The translations under genes were made by a program, and so were the position numbers. Of a stretch of 33,365 nt of DNA, positions 1-6,336 are shown one piece after another. The stretch comes from a virus, in IMG/VR virus record IMGVR_UViG_3300017634_000004, positions 1 through 33,365 of that record; one strand, written 5' to 3'. Under the pieces are notes generated by a model. The model made no database searches. It was not told the DNA's origin and was given only the letters and a program-made list of their open reading frames with translations. Within the stretch, counting starts at the first letter, position 1. Each line of letters starts with the position of its first letter.

Positions 1-945
1 CTATTCCAAAGCCCTTGCCGCCGCTGATAGATAATCCGGCGCAAACTTGGCGTAAACCCGTTCAACGGTCGCCACGGTGTCACCCAGAAATGCAGCCACG
101 TCCTGCAATGGAACACCCCTTTCCACCATCCAACTTGCCACAGTGTGCCTGAGGGTGTGCGCGCTTGCGTCTTTTACGCCAGCACGGTCAAACACCATTT
201 TAAGGCCCTTCTTTATATCCAAGACTGGCCTGCCTGCGTATTCGATCACATGGTCGCACGTCCTGATCTGGGCGGCTATCTTCATATAGCGGCGCAGTCT
301 CTTGTTCATTGGCAGATAGACGCGGCGTTTGTTGCCGGCCTCGTCACCCCGGCGAAAGTCAACGCGATTCCTAGCCAAGTCCACACGGTCCCAAGTGAGC
401 TGCAAAATGGCGGTCTTTCGGGATCCGGTGCTTATCAGGATGGCGATGAACATTCTAAGGTGTCGCCCTGACGTGCGAGCGGCCTTGATGATCGCCTTGA
501 CCTCTGCCCGTGTCAGAACCCGCTCTCTAGGCTTTCCAGCGGCGGGGAGGGGTATCTTAAAGCCTTTTGCATCGCAATAATTCAGCGCGGCAATCAAGGT
601 CTGCAATTCGGTTCTGATTGTGCCGTCCTTTACCGCCCTAGAGGCCCAATAACGGCGCGTGAGGGCGTCTGTGATTTGGTCTGGCCTCATACTGCCGAAA
701 TAGGCGAGGGGTGCTTTCAGGAGTAATTCTTGGGCCTTGCGGCGCTTCTGCTCTGGACGGTCGAGATAGAGCTTGATGATGTCCTTGACCGTGGTGGGCG
801 CGCGACGTTCGCCAGCCAGAAAGTCAGCTAGGCGGCGTTCTGCCTCACCACGATCTTTTGTCCTGAGTGCAAGCCGTCTTGTGTTGCCGCGCTCTCGCCA
901 TGTTGCAGCCCATGCGCCACGGTAGAAGACAAGTCGGTATTCCAT
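1..945 (-). CDS. int: Tyrosine-family phage integrase
   Basis: Site-specific recombinase that would insert and excise the phage DNA. The C-terminal catalytic domain shows the first Arg in the motif GSRKTAILQLTWD, the HTLRH box, and the tyrosine in VERVYAKF near the C-terminus; the N-terminal part looks like an arm/core-binding domain. I start at the ATG at 945 (MEYRLVFY, 314 aa) because the frame upstream offers only a TTG at 981. It is the last gene of the leftward operon and overlaps the excisionase reading frame by 118 bases. Oddity: the motif usually reading LGH is LGD here, so the third catalytic position carries Asp; variation at this position occurs in the family. Its stop codon is bases 1-3, so the attachment site that often follows int is not in view. 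Confidence 0.93.
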   Translation of the reverse strand: MEYRLVFYRGAWAATWRERGNTRRLALRTKDRGEAERRLADFLAGERRAPTTVKDIIKLYLDRPEQKRRKAQELLLKAPLAYFGSMRPDQITDALTRRYWASRAVKDGTIRTELQTLIAALNYCDAKGFKIPLPAAGKPRERVLTRAEVKAIIKAARTSGRHLRMFIAILISTGSRKTAILQLTWDRVDLARNRVDFRRGDEAGNKRRVYLPMNKRLRRYMKIAAQIRTCDHVIEYAGRPVLDIKKGLKMVFDRAGVKDASAHTLRHTVASWMVERGVPLQDVAAFLGDTVATVERVYAKFAPDYLSAAARALE

Positions 946-1097
946 CGGATGCTGTCCATAAAGTCCGCAGCGATACGCCAATCACGACCAATCCGGCAAG
1001 CCTTAATCTGGCCAGCCCTGCACATAGCCGTGACCTTTTGGGGGCTGATGTGCAAGAGCTGGGCGACTTGGCGGGGTAGGAGAACGGGGGCAGTCAT
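828..1097 (-). CDS. xis: Excisionase / MerR-like helix-turn-helix protein
   Basis: An 89-aa protein. Residues 5-50 form an HTH_17-type (excisionase family) winged helix: LLPRQVAQLLHISPQKVTAMCRAGQIKACRIGRDW. Such proteins bend DNA next to the att site and steer integrase towards excision. The start ATG at 1097 overlaps the stop of the upstream gene (ATGA). The last 40 or so residues lie inside the integrase start region in another frame and have no recognisable fold; the HTH core ends just where the integrase ATG begins. Position directly upstream of int fits the usual xis-int pair. Role by family and context, not by any specific motif for this phage. Confidence 0.75.
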   Translation of the reverse strand: MTAPVLLPRQVAQLLHISPQKVTAMCRAGQIKACRIGRDWRIAADFMDSIRWNTDLSSTVAHGLQHGESAATQDGLHSGQKIVVRQNAA

Positions 1098-1732
1098 CCC
1101 GCACCCTTAATCTTTTCCAACGCCGCGCCCAGATCGGTGAACACCGCTGGCAATGGCGGGTTTGAGGGCGGGGGTGGTAGGGGTCGCCAGTAAAAAGGTC
1201 GCAATAGGACGTGATCTATCCTTTTGTAGAACACGTCGCCAACATGCACGTCAGGCAGAAAAACGCCTTCTTCTTCGTCGTACAAGTCAGTTTTGTAGAC
1301 GTGCCCGATCCCTTCACCGCTGTCTGGGCTGCGATAGTCGTATTCGCCATCCTTATCTTGCAGCCAAGGCGCAGTGCTAATATCAAACCAACGGCAATGG
1401 CTGTCAGCGTAATCGCAGGCGGCGTCGGCTAGGGGGATGATGGCTTCTAGGCGGCTGCGTAATCCAAACACAATCTCGCCGTACACGCTCTTCTCAGCAG
1501 ACAATTTGACCGCCTCATTCATAGCTTCAGGCGAGATTGTGGCGATGATGTCTAGGTGGCGTCCGTTGTAGGATTTGCCATCTGCTAGCCACTTTGCACC
1601 AGATGTTGGACACTCCCACGCGCACGGTGAATTTTTCCTAAAATACGGAATGTGATTAAGAGAAATCTCGCCATTCCGCAACATGGCATAAAACCCTTCC
1701 TTGGGCGCGACAGGGGGGCGGGTGTCAGTCAT
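1094..1732 (-). CDS. Hypothetical protein of the leftward early operon (212 aa)
   Basis: Not recognised. The protein is soluble in appearance, with no membrane segment or signal peptide. A central stretch rich in Asp, Glu and Tyr (around residues 125-160) is followed by aromatic residues and a run of prolines near residue 185 (PLPPPPSNPPLP). Cys residues at about 37, 41, 106 and 113 could be structural. It overlaps its neighbours by ATGA at both ends, which supports the reading frame and suggests coupled translation. No function can be assigned. Confidence 0.7.
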   Translation of the reverse strand: MTDTRPPVAPKEGFYAMLRNGEISLNHIPYFRKNSPCAWECPTSGAKWLADGKSYNGRHLDIIATISPEAMNEAVKLSAEKSVYGEIVFGLRSRLEAIIPLADAACDYADSHCRWFDISTAPWLQDKDGEYDYRSPDSGEGIGHVYKTDLYDEEEGVFLPDVHVGDVFYKRIDHVLLRPFYWRPLPPPPSNPPLPAVFTDLGAALEKIKGAG

Positions 1733-2112
1733 TGGTCAAACCCCCTCACCACACCACGAAACAAAAAGTCCTTGACTTGCTGCTCTTTTGGCAATTGATC
1801 AAACGGCACAAGGCATGGGTGCGTCTTGGCTTCGGTGTCCTTGGTTGGTCCATAGGTCCAGCCGTCTGCAATTTTTAGAGCCATCCAAGTATCGTGCTGC
1901 GCGCTTGGTCCTGCATCTGGATTATCAAGAACAAACTGAACACCAGCCCGTGCGCTTTCACGTTGCCAATCCGGCGCATCGTCCCAATCAGGCTGGGAGA
2001 AGTCGCCAAGCGCCTCGCAATATGCCTTGTTTACAGAGTGGCAGATTGCGGCAATGTCGTCGATTTCGTAGGTCACGTTTGATCCTTTCGTGATTGTGAA
2101 GCTATTGCTCAT
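1729..2112 (-). CDS. RyR-domain protein
   Basis: A 127-aa protein whose residues 19-105 resemble the RyR domain (PF02026), first named from ryanodine receptors and also found alone in bacterial and phage proteins. Visible signature: IAAICHSVNKAYCEALGD, then a W-D-A-P-W-Q-R-ES block, a conserved H-D-TW segment, GWTYGPTKD and the HPCL-PF-LP-EQ--KD--F motif. The biochemical role of phage RyR proteins is not established; in other prokaryotes the domain is often linked to ligand sensing. It sits between two unknown genes in the leftward operon, joined by four-base overlaps. Confidence 0.82.
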   Translation of the reverse strand: MSNSFTITKGSNVTYEIDDIAAICHSVNKAYCEALGDFSQPDWDDAPDWQRESARAGVQFVLDNPDAGPSAQHDTWMALKIADGWTYGPTKDTEAKTHPCLVPFDQLPKEQQVKDFLFRGVVRGFDQ

Positions 2113-2360
2113 GGTGTTGGTTCCTTGTTGAGTGCGTTCATCAGGCGCAGCGTGGCGTCTCTAGTTGGGACGCTTGGGTTTAAAGCGTTCTCAATGGCAG
2201 CCTCCAACTCTGCGATCCGCTCCAAAAGCCCGCTTGCATTGAGTGCGGCGGTGATGGCGGCGCGCATGGGAATGAACGGGTGACCTATTCTAGTCGGTGC
2301 GGTTTGGTGCGCCCACGCTGCTGCGCTCACTATTGCATCGGTTACTTCAAACTTGGTCAT
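2109..2360 (-). CDS. Hypothetical small protein (83 aa)
   Basis: Not recognised. Predicted helical, with a C-terminal segment around residues 42-60 (SGLLERIAELEAAIENAL) that could form a short coiled coil. Its stop overlaps the RyR gene start (ATGA) and its start overlaps the end of a 37-aa membrane protein gene by 14 bases. The overlaps and operon position are the main evidence that it is a gene. Confidence 0.65.
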   Translation of the reverse strand: MTKFEVTDAIVSAAAWAHQTAPTRIGHPFIPMRAAITAALNASGLLERIAELEAAIENALNPSVPTRDATLRLMNALNKEPTP

Positions 2361-2460
2361 CGTCTTTTCCCTTCAAACTAATTGCAAACAACTTACCGGC
2401 CGCCCAGAAACAGCCAAAAGCAACGACTGCGGCGGCTAGGTGGAATAGAGGGTCAGTCAT
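2347..2460 (-). CDS. Small single-pass membrane protein (37 aa)
   Basis: Short reading frame found by following the chain of overlaps. MTDPLFHLAAAVVAFGCFWA starts a hydrophobic segment covering residues 6-25, followed by a charged tail (KGKDDDQV), the layout of a one-pass membrane peptide. Its ATG at 2460 overlaps the stop of the upstream zinc-ribbon gene by eight bases (ATGACTGA), and its end overlaps the next gene by 14 bases. Function unknown. Because it is so short, the evidence is its fit in the operon rather than any family match. Confidence 0.55.
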   Translation of the reverse strand: MTDPLFHLAAAVVAFGCFWAAGKLFAISLKGKDDDQV

Positions 2461-2584
2461 GGTCTATGTCCTCTAAATCTTCATCATAATCTCCACTACA
2501 TGGCGCGGGTGTCTCTCCGTCCCAATAGCAAAACAGATCGTCTCCGCTGCCGCAGTGTGGGCATATGTCTGGAAAGCCGAACAT
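2453..2584 (-). CDS. Tiny zinc-ribbon protein (43 aa)
   Basis: Starts MFGFPDICPHCGSGDD. Cys8 and Cys11 form a CPHC knuckle, and Cys19 and Cys29 could complete a zinc site; the C-terminus is strongly acidic (DYDEDLEDIDHD). The gene begins within TGATG shared with the upstream stop and ends inside the next start, so it fills its interval exactly. Small zinc-ribbon proteins of phages can bind nucleic acid or host proteins; no specific role can be claimed. Confidence 0.6.
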   Translation of the reverse strand: MFGFPDICPHCGSGDDLFCYWDGETPAPCSGDYDEDLEDIDHD

Positions 2585-2748
2585 CACTTCCTCCCCACCA
2601 ACAAAGCCCGCAACTCTGCCACCTGTTTTTCCAGGTCGAGGATGCGGATTTCATGATTCACCGTCATCTCTTGCTCGCGTGTCATTGGCGGCTTTTGAGG
2701 TGTGCGCTGGCGGTAAAGAGTCTTGAAAGCGTCATCTAGTCTGCTCAT
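2584..2748 (-). CDS. Small coiled-coil protein (54 aa)
   Basis: Reads MSRLDDAFKTLYRQRTPQKP at the start. The second half (about residues 31-52, NHEIRILDLEKQVAELRALL) is a heptad-like amphipathic helix, likely a coiled coil. The start ATG at 2748 overlaps the upstream gene's stop by four bases, and the stop shares one base with the next ATG (TGATG). A one-stop interval packed between two small genes supports it being coding. Function unknown. Confidence 0.6.
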   Translation of the reverse strand: MSRLDDAFKTLYRQRTPQKPPMTREQEMTVNHEIRILDLEKQVAELRALLVGRK

Positions 2749-2900
2749 ATCTCTCCCCCTTTGAGAGCGGCCTTTAATCGCTCTCGCGCTTCAGTGTCGG
2801 ATACCTGCGGGCGGAAACTCAGCGCCACCTGCACCTTGCTATTGACGTAGGCGGAGATCTTTTTGACGCCCTTACGACCGTGTTGGATGGCGACTAGCAT
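2745..2900 (-). CDS. Hypothetical small protein (51 aa)
   Basis: Start chosen at the ATG at 2900 (MLVAIQHGRKGVKKISAYVN), giving a seven-base overlap with the upstream gene; a longer form from 2942 would intrude 49 bases into that gene. The protein is basic at the N-terminus and has a helical C-terminal segment (DTEARERLKAALKGG). No family recognised. Part of the run of small accessory genes between ninB and xis. Confidence 0.55.
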   Translation of the reverse strand: MLVAIQHGRKGVKKISAYVNSKVQVALSFRPQVSDTEARERLKAALKGGEI

Positions 2901-3244
2901 TGTTGATCGCCTTTGAGAGCGGCCCAAGCCTCGTCCGCCCATTTTGTGTAAAGTTCGCAGAGTTCCGTTGTTCGGGCATCTTTTGCCGCCGTCTTTAGGC
3001 TTGCATGTGCTCCGCTCAACCCCTCCCGCAGCCTTGCGTTCTCGGCCTCAACTCGGGCGGCATTAGCGCGGTCGTATGCGTTGGCAATTTGAACGGCCAG
3101 ATATGAGATTGACATTTGACCAGCCGACGCAAGCCACAGTGCAATGTGGTCAGCGTTGGTTATGTCCAATTCTTTCTCAAGGCGCTCAACGTCAAGCGTG
3201 GCTAGGTCTGCTAGCTTTTGTAGGTCGGTGGTGGGGGTCTCCAT
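2894..3244 (-). CDS. Hypothetical helical protein (116 aa)
   Basis: Predicted almost all helix, with a likely coiled coil at residues 55-75 (AYDRANAARVEAENARLREG). I start at the ATG at 3244 because it follows a good ribosome binding site (GGAGG, eight bases upstream) and shares one base with the ninB stop (TGATG); the upstream TTG is less likely. Family not recognised. Being directly downstream of ninB, it may belong with the recombination genes, but this is position only. Confidence 0.65.
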   Translation of the reverse strand: METPTTDLQKLADLATLDVERLEKELDITNADHIALWLASAGQMSISYLAVQIANAYDRANAARVEAENARLREGLSGAHASLKTAAKDARTTELCELYTKWADEAWAALKGDQQC

Positions 3245-3657
3245 CAAAACGCCTCCTCAGTCTCAGCCTGCAATTCCGCCTTCTTGGCGTCCTTCAATTC
3301 AACGCCCGCCTCTGCTGCGTAAGCGTATATCCAATCGATCAAGTCACCCATCTGCGACTTGGTGAGCTGGCTAGAGCGAAAGCCAATGGGGAAGGGCTGG
3401 CCGTTCAGGCCAATCTCAAACTGGCAGGCATGGCCGCAAGCGTGCATGGCCAACACCTTCCAAGTCTCTGGCGTATGCTCCCGTCCGTTTGGCTTAGCCT
3501 TGCTGAGTTCGGTCAAGAGCGCCCACATCAGGTCATTTTGCTCGCTCGTGCGGCGCTGCGGCTTGACGGTCACGACGTAGCCAGGGGGAGCCCGCTCAAT
3601 GATCCTATGGGCAAGATCTCGTTGGCGATCGCCTGTGAGAACGACGGTGTGAGTCAT
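3244..3657 (-). CDS. ninB: NinB / lambda Orf-family recombination protein
   Basis: A 137-aa homologue of lambda NinB (Orf), a single-strand DNA binding recombination mediator that works with the phage annealing protein and the host RecFOR functions. Recognised from the family core: RRTSEQNDLMWALLTELS, TPETWKVLAMHACG, the stretch ending in IGLNGQPFPIGFRSSQL, and TKSQMGDLIDWIYAYAAEAGV. Length matches the family (about 140 aa). It sits directly after the exonuclease gene with an ATGA overlap, completing an ERF-exonuclease-NinB recombination set. Confidence 0.92.
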   Translation of the reverse strand: MTHTVVLTGDRQRDLAHRIIERAPPGYVVTVKPQRRTSEQNDLMWALLTELSKAKPNGREHTPETWKVLAMHACGHACQFEIGLNGQPFPIGFRSSQLTKSQMGDLIDWIYAYAAEAGVELKDAKKAELQAETEEAF

Positions 3658-4271
3658 ACTGCCTCCTTCGCAAACCGTTGGCAGTCGGCTTCAAGTTCAA
3701 CCAAGAAGGTCGTCACTGCCGAATTGATTGCGGCGATCATTTCAAGATCGCGTTCAACGCGGCGCACATAAAGCTGCATGTGGTCCGGCATCCGTGGGTC
3801 AAAGCTAACAAAGTCGCACCACTTCCGGCCCGTGCAGGCCATTTGCCATTGCATCTGCTTCATGTATTTGCCGTCAATGTCGGCACCTTTGAGCGTTGCT
3901 AGATGGGTTGCGCTGTTGGGGCACTTGACCTCAATCAAGCCATCATCACCGACTAGCCCGTCAGGCGAAGCGCCGGACATTGCAATGCTCGGGTGATCGA
4001 CAAAGCCGATAGGCGTCACGATGACGTCGGCGTGCATTTCATAGGCATTGATCGCAAGAGGCTCACTATCGATGCCGTGCTGCATCTCATGGCTGGTGTA
4101 GCCATCCGTAGGACGGCCCGTGAGGCGCTCGCATAGCAATTGGGCTAGATAGTTAGCCCGCGTCACAGATGGCGCTCCTGCGCGGCCTGAGGCCATTACA
4201 TCGGCAATCTTGGAGGCAGTCACCTTGCCAAGGCGGGCGGCGTGCCATTCATCGGTGCGTTGGTCGATCAT
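3654..4271 (-). CDS. YqaJ / lambda-type exonuclease
   Basis: A 205-aa member of the YqaJ viral recombinase (lambda exonuclease) family. It would degrade one strand of double-stranded DNA ends to expose single strands for annealing. Visible features: N-terminal QRTDEWHAARLGKVTAS, the G-x-x-x-E motif with Glu70, and the metal-binding triad D104 (GASPDG), E114 and K116 (LIEVKCPN) of the PD-(D/E)XK fold, then the helix with Y135-MKQMQWQMACTGR. All catalytic residues look intact. Start ATG at 4271 overlaps the ERF gene stop (ATGA), so the two partners are probably made in step. Confidence 0.93.
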   Translation of the reverse strand: MIDQRTDEWHAARLGKVTASKIADVMASGRAGAPSVTRANYLAQLLCERLTGRPTDGYTSHEMQHGIDSEPLAINAYEMHADVIVTPIGFVDHPSIAMSGASPDGLVGDDGLIEVKCPNSATHLATLKGADIDGKYMKQMQWQMACTGRKWCDFVSFDPRMPDHMQLYVRRVERDLEMIAAINSAVTTFLVELEADCQRFAKEAV

Positions 4272-4987
4272 TGGCCACCTGCCAGCTTCTTTTTCGCGCT
4301 ATCTTTAGCCGAGATAACGAGGTTCTTAATCGGGGCGGGCTTGCCTTTGACGTCATCCCAAATCGTCTTGAAGTAGGCCTGCAACTCCTCGACCGAATTG
4401 CATTGGTTCATGCACTCAATCCAGTTTTCTGCGTCGTTCTGGTCTTCCTCGGTTGAGCCCGACTTTGTGCCGTCATCGTCCTTGGATGCTGATAGGCCAA
4501 GCGCGGCCTTTAAGGTGTAGCGTTGCAGGTAGGTCTGGGCGCTTCCAAGTGCCTGAATGTCGTTGCGGCCTGCGCCTTTGTCGTGCTTGGAATAGAGGCT
4601 GTTTTCCTCGCTATGGCCGTCCACATGGCACAGCACGCAATAAACGCTAATACCTTCGGCGGTGCTTTCGGTGCGGAAACGATAAGACAGGCCATACTTA
4701 GACAGGACCGGCTTGATATGGCGGTCAACGTCGTCAAGGCTTTCGTACTGGAAGCGAGCGCCACCTGTTGCGGTCTGGCGCTTGAATATCGGGCCGATCT
4801 CGCCTTTGGCTGACGTCACAGCCTCGTTAAACGCCTTGCGGGCTTGGTTGGCTTCCCAGCGCTCCTGAAGGGCGAGCAATCGCTCCATCGTTTCAAGGTT
4901 TGCGCCGCTTGAAAGCGCCTGCGACACTAGGTCGATAGGATTTGCCGGCACAGCTTGTTGGGTATCAATTTTTGAAAGCTCAGTCAT
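4268..4987 (-). CDS. erf: ERF-family single-strand annealing protein
   Basis: A 239-aa ERF superfamily recombinase (annealing of complementary single strands, like P22 Erf). Family core visible around residues 50-160: the FNEAVTSAKGEIGPIFK segment, YESLDDVDRHIKPVLSKYGLSY and the GSAQTYLQRYTLKAALGL motif. The C-terminal third is charged, as in relatives where it acts as a linker/assembly region. The start is the ATG at 4987: it has AAGGAT about eight bases upstream and overlaps the upstream gene's stop by eight bases; the longer frame begins with TTG. Works with the adjacent exonuclease as a two-component recombination system. Confidence 0.93.
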   Translation of the reverse strand: MTELSKIDTQQAVPANPIDLVSQALSSGANLETMERLLALQERWEANQARKAFNEAVTSAKGEIGPIFKRQTATGGARFQYESLDDVDRHIKPVLSKYGLSYRFRTESTAEGISVYCVLCHVDGHSEENSLYSKHDKGAGRNDIQALGSAQTYLQRYTLKAALGLSASKDDDGTKSGSTEEDQNDAENWIECMNQCNSVEELQAYFKTIWDDVKGKPAPIKNLVISAKDSAKKKLAGGQ

Positions 4988-5141
4988 ATCTCGTATCCTT
5001 CTCAATCAACGCCACTCGCACGGCGTCCTTGTAAGCCTCAGCGGTGACGTGCCAGTCGTGCAGTTGCACCGGGTCTGGCTCGACAAGCTGGCGGCGGAGT
5101 TGGGTGGGGGTGAGGGTGGCTAAATAAACGGGGAGGCTCAT
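4980..5141 (-). CDS. Hypothetical small protein (53 aa)
   Basis: Reads MSLPVYLATLTPTQLRRQLV at the start and ends in an amphipathic helix (TAEAYKDAVRVALIEKDTRYD). Start overlaps the zinc-ribbon gene stop by four bases; the end overlaps the erf ATG by eight bases. No family recognised. It could be a small DNA- or protein-binding partner of the recombination genes, but nothing in the sequence demonstrates that. Confidence 0.6.
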   Translation of the reverse strand: MSLPVYLATLTPTQLRRQLVEPDPVQLHDWHVTAEAYKDAVRVALIEKDTRYD

Positions 5142-5311
5142 TGGAATAAACCCTCCACGTCCGCATCAAAGTTTTCGTCATAGGCAGAGGGCTCTGTGTA
5201 TCCGCACTCGTCACAATTGCGCGGACCATAGATAATGCCAACGCCAACATCTACTTCATCGCGCCACACTTCTAGGCTTCCGCACTTGGGGCATTTGTCG
5301 ATTTCAGTCAT
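5138..5311 (-). CDS. Zinc-ribbon protein (57 aa)
   Basis: Two Cys knuckles, Cys7-x2-Cys10 (CPKC) and Cys33-x2-Cys36 (CDEC), each followed by Gly, make a classical zinc ribbon; the C-terminus is acidic. I start at the ATG at 5311 (MTEIDKCPKCG), which overlaps the upstream stop by four bases; the reading frame extends further up but through the neighbour gene. Resembles the small restriction-alleviation/Lar-like and other phage zinc-ribbon proteins in layout, yet the match is too general to assign a role. Confidence 0.68.
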   Translation of the reverse strand: MTEIDKCPKCGSLEVWRDEVDVGVGIIYGPRNCDECGYTEPSAYDENFDADVEGLFQ

Positions 5312-5472
5312 TGCAGCACCCCCTCTAATTCCCGCGCAACCTGATGCAGTTTCGCCCTGGCTGCTTGGGGGTTTGGTGGTTTGACGCCACATGGTAACGT
5401 CGCTTGCTCGGCCTCACGCAGCATAGAGCGAACGCGGGCTATCGTGCGGGTTAGGTCGGTGTGTGGGGTCAT
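5308..5472 (-). CDS. Hypothetical small protein (54 aa)
   Basis: Reads MTPHTDLTRTIARVRSMLRE at the start, then a short Pro/Gly-containing turn with one Cys, then a second helix (NPQAARAKLHQVARELEGVL). It looks like a small helical hairpin. Both ends overlap neighbours by four bases (ATGA). No family recognised. Confidence 0.58.
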   Translation of the reverse strand: MTPHTDLTRTIARVRSMLREAEQATLPCGVKPPNPQAARAKLHQVARELEGVLQ

Positions 5473-5783
5473 GCCACCCCCTCCAATTCAGCAATAGCCG
5501 CATCAAACAGGGCTAAGACTTCGGCGTGCGTGTGGGTGTCGTTGAGGTGGATAACCTCCACCTCAAATTTTTTGGTGCAAGCCCTCATAAGAAAGAAATC
5601 GGCCTCGTTATCTTCGACTCCAGTGACACGCTGGATTGCACCATAAGCACAGAAGCAGGCTGCGTCTTCGCTCCATGCCCTGACTTCGTTGCCATCAGCA
5701 TCGCGCGCATATTCGCCCTGCGTCCACTTCGCCGGATCGGTGATAAGCTGGCGGGCGGCTTTCAAAGTCTCTAAAGGTGTCAT
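5469..5783 (-). CDS. DUF6197-like protein
   Basis: A 104-aa protein matching the pattern of DUF6197, small proteins common in actinobacterial and alphaproteobacterial phages: L-x-AA-x-LI-x-DP-x-WTQG near the start, ARDADGNEVRAW, then a Cys-containing stretch (AACFCAYGAIQRVTG), and a C-terminal helical part with HLNDTHTHAEVLALFDAAI. Role unknown. The start is the ATG at 5783, which overlaps the upstream stop (ATGA); GGGGGATCGC lies just before it. Confidence 0.75.
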   Translation of the reverse strand: MTPLETLKAARQLITDPAKWTQGEYARDADGNEVRAWSEDAACFCAYGAIQRVTGVEDNEADFFLMRACTKKFEVEVIHLNDTHTHAEVLALFDAAIAELEGVA

Positions 5784-5968
5784 GCGATCCCCCAAAAAAT
5801 CAGGACAAAAACCAAGCCAAGCACAGCAAATCCAGCGACCGCCTCAAGTGGGCTCGTGCGGTCTGGGCCATCGTGAACGGGCGGCGAATTGAGAAAGCGG
5901 GGCTGATCCTGCTCGGCGTAAAAGCCGTCGTAGAGGCGCGCGATCTTTTCTGCGTCGAGGCGGCTCAT
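5780..5968 (-). CDS. Small C-terminal membrane-anchored protein (62 aa)
   Basis: Start at the ATG at 5968 (MSRLDAEKIARLYDGFYAEQ), sharing one base with the upstream stop (TGATG). Residues 43-61 (AVAGFAVLGLVFVLIFWGI) are a single hydrophobic segment ending at the C-terminus, so the N-terminal 40 residues probably face the cytoplasm. Second gene of the leftward operon, so made early after induction. Function unknown. Confidence 0.65.
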   Translation of the reverse strand: MSRLDAEKIARLYDGFYAEQDQPRFLNSPPVHDGPDRTSPLEAVAGFAVLGLVFVLIFWGIA

Positions 5969-6240
5969 CACGCAGCCACCTTCATCGAACGAGCTGCAAC
6001 CCACGCGGCATGGTGAGCGGCAAAGTCGTCATTCATCTCAATGACGCGGGCGCGGTCGAAGTTTGGCACCTCGTCTTCCAGCACGTCGATGATGCCATGC
6101 AGGGCGTCCATGCCAGCCAGCTCGCCGATGATGGCAAGCGAGGCCAAAAATGGGTCGGTCGCGTCTTCAATCGCGTTCGCGCCATAGTTCACCACGTCTT
6201 CACGGATGCGGTCGGCGTCGGTTGGGTCTTGTGGGTTCAT
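5968..6240 (-). CDS. First gene of the leftward early operon (90 aa)
   Basis: Acidic, helical protein with no recognised family: MNPQDPTDADRIREDVVNYG, then a hydrophobic helix (FLASLAIIGELAGMDALHGI) and a basic/Ala-rich end. It has a strong ribosome binding site (AGGGAG, seven bases before the ATG) and a short leader downstream of the PL promoter, so it should be among the first proteins made when repression is lifted. That position is often used by antirepressor, anti-termination or host take-over genes, but the protein itself gives no clue. Confidence 0.68.
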   Translation of the reverse strand: MNPQDPTDADRIREDVVNYGANAIEDATDPFLASLAIIGELAGMDALHGIIDVLEDEVPNFDRARVIEMNDDFAAHHAAWVAARSMKVAA

Positions 6241-6274
6241 TGGGTGTCTCCCTTCGGTTTGTTCCGTTGGGATG

Positions 6275-6303
6275 ACACTATGCGTAATATTTTACGTCGT
6301 CAA
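6275..6303 (-). promoter_or_regulatory. PL: leftward early promoter
   Basis: On the minus strand TTGACG (6298-6303) is followed after 17 bases by TAGTGT (6275-6280). The spacer is almost entirely the operator at 6282-6297. The leader to the first gene is about 30 bases and carries AGGGAG. The arrangement is base-for-base parallel to PR: TTGAC, one purine, then CGTAAAATATTACGCATA. Promoter activity is inferred. Confidence 0.7.
6282..6297. promoter_or_regulatory. Operator OL1
   Basis: GCGTAATATTTTACGT, an inverted repeat CGTAA-N4-TTACG lying between the -35 and -10 elements of PL. Same 16-base pattern as the perfect palindrome at 7699-7714. Likely binding site of the phage repressor and of the Cro-like protein. 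Confidence 0.78.
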
Positions 6304-6309
6304 TAGGGT

Positions 6310-6325
6310 GCGTGATATTTTACGC
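6310..6325. promoter_or_regulatory. Operator OL2
   Basis: GCGTGATATTTTACGC, the same inverted repeat with one mismatch in the left arm. It lies upstream of the PL -35 box, with its centre 28 bases from OL1, and directly after the stop codon of the nuclease gene. Confidence 0.74.
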
Positions 6326-6336
6326 GACTTTATGCA

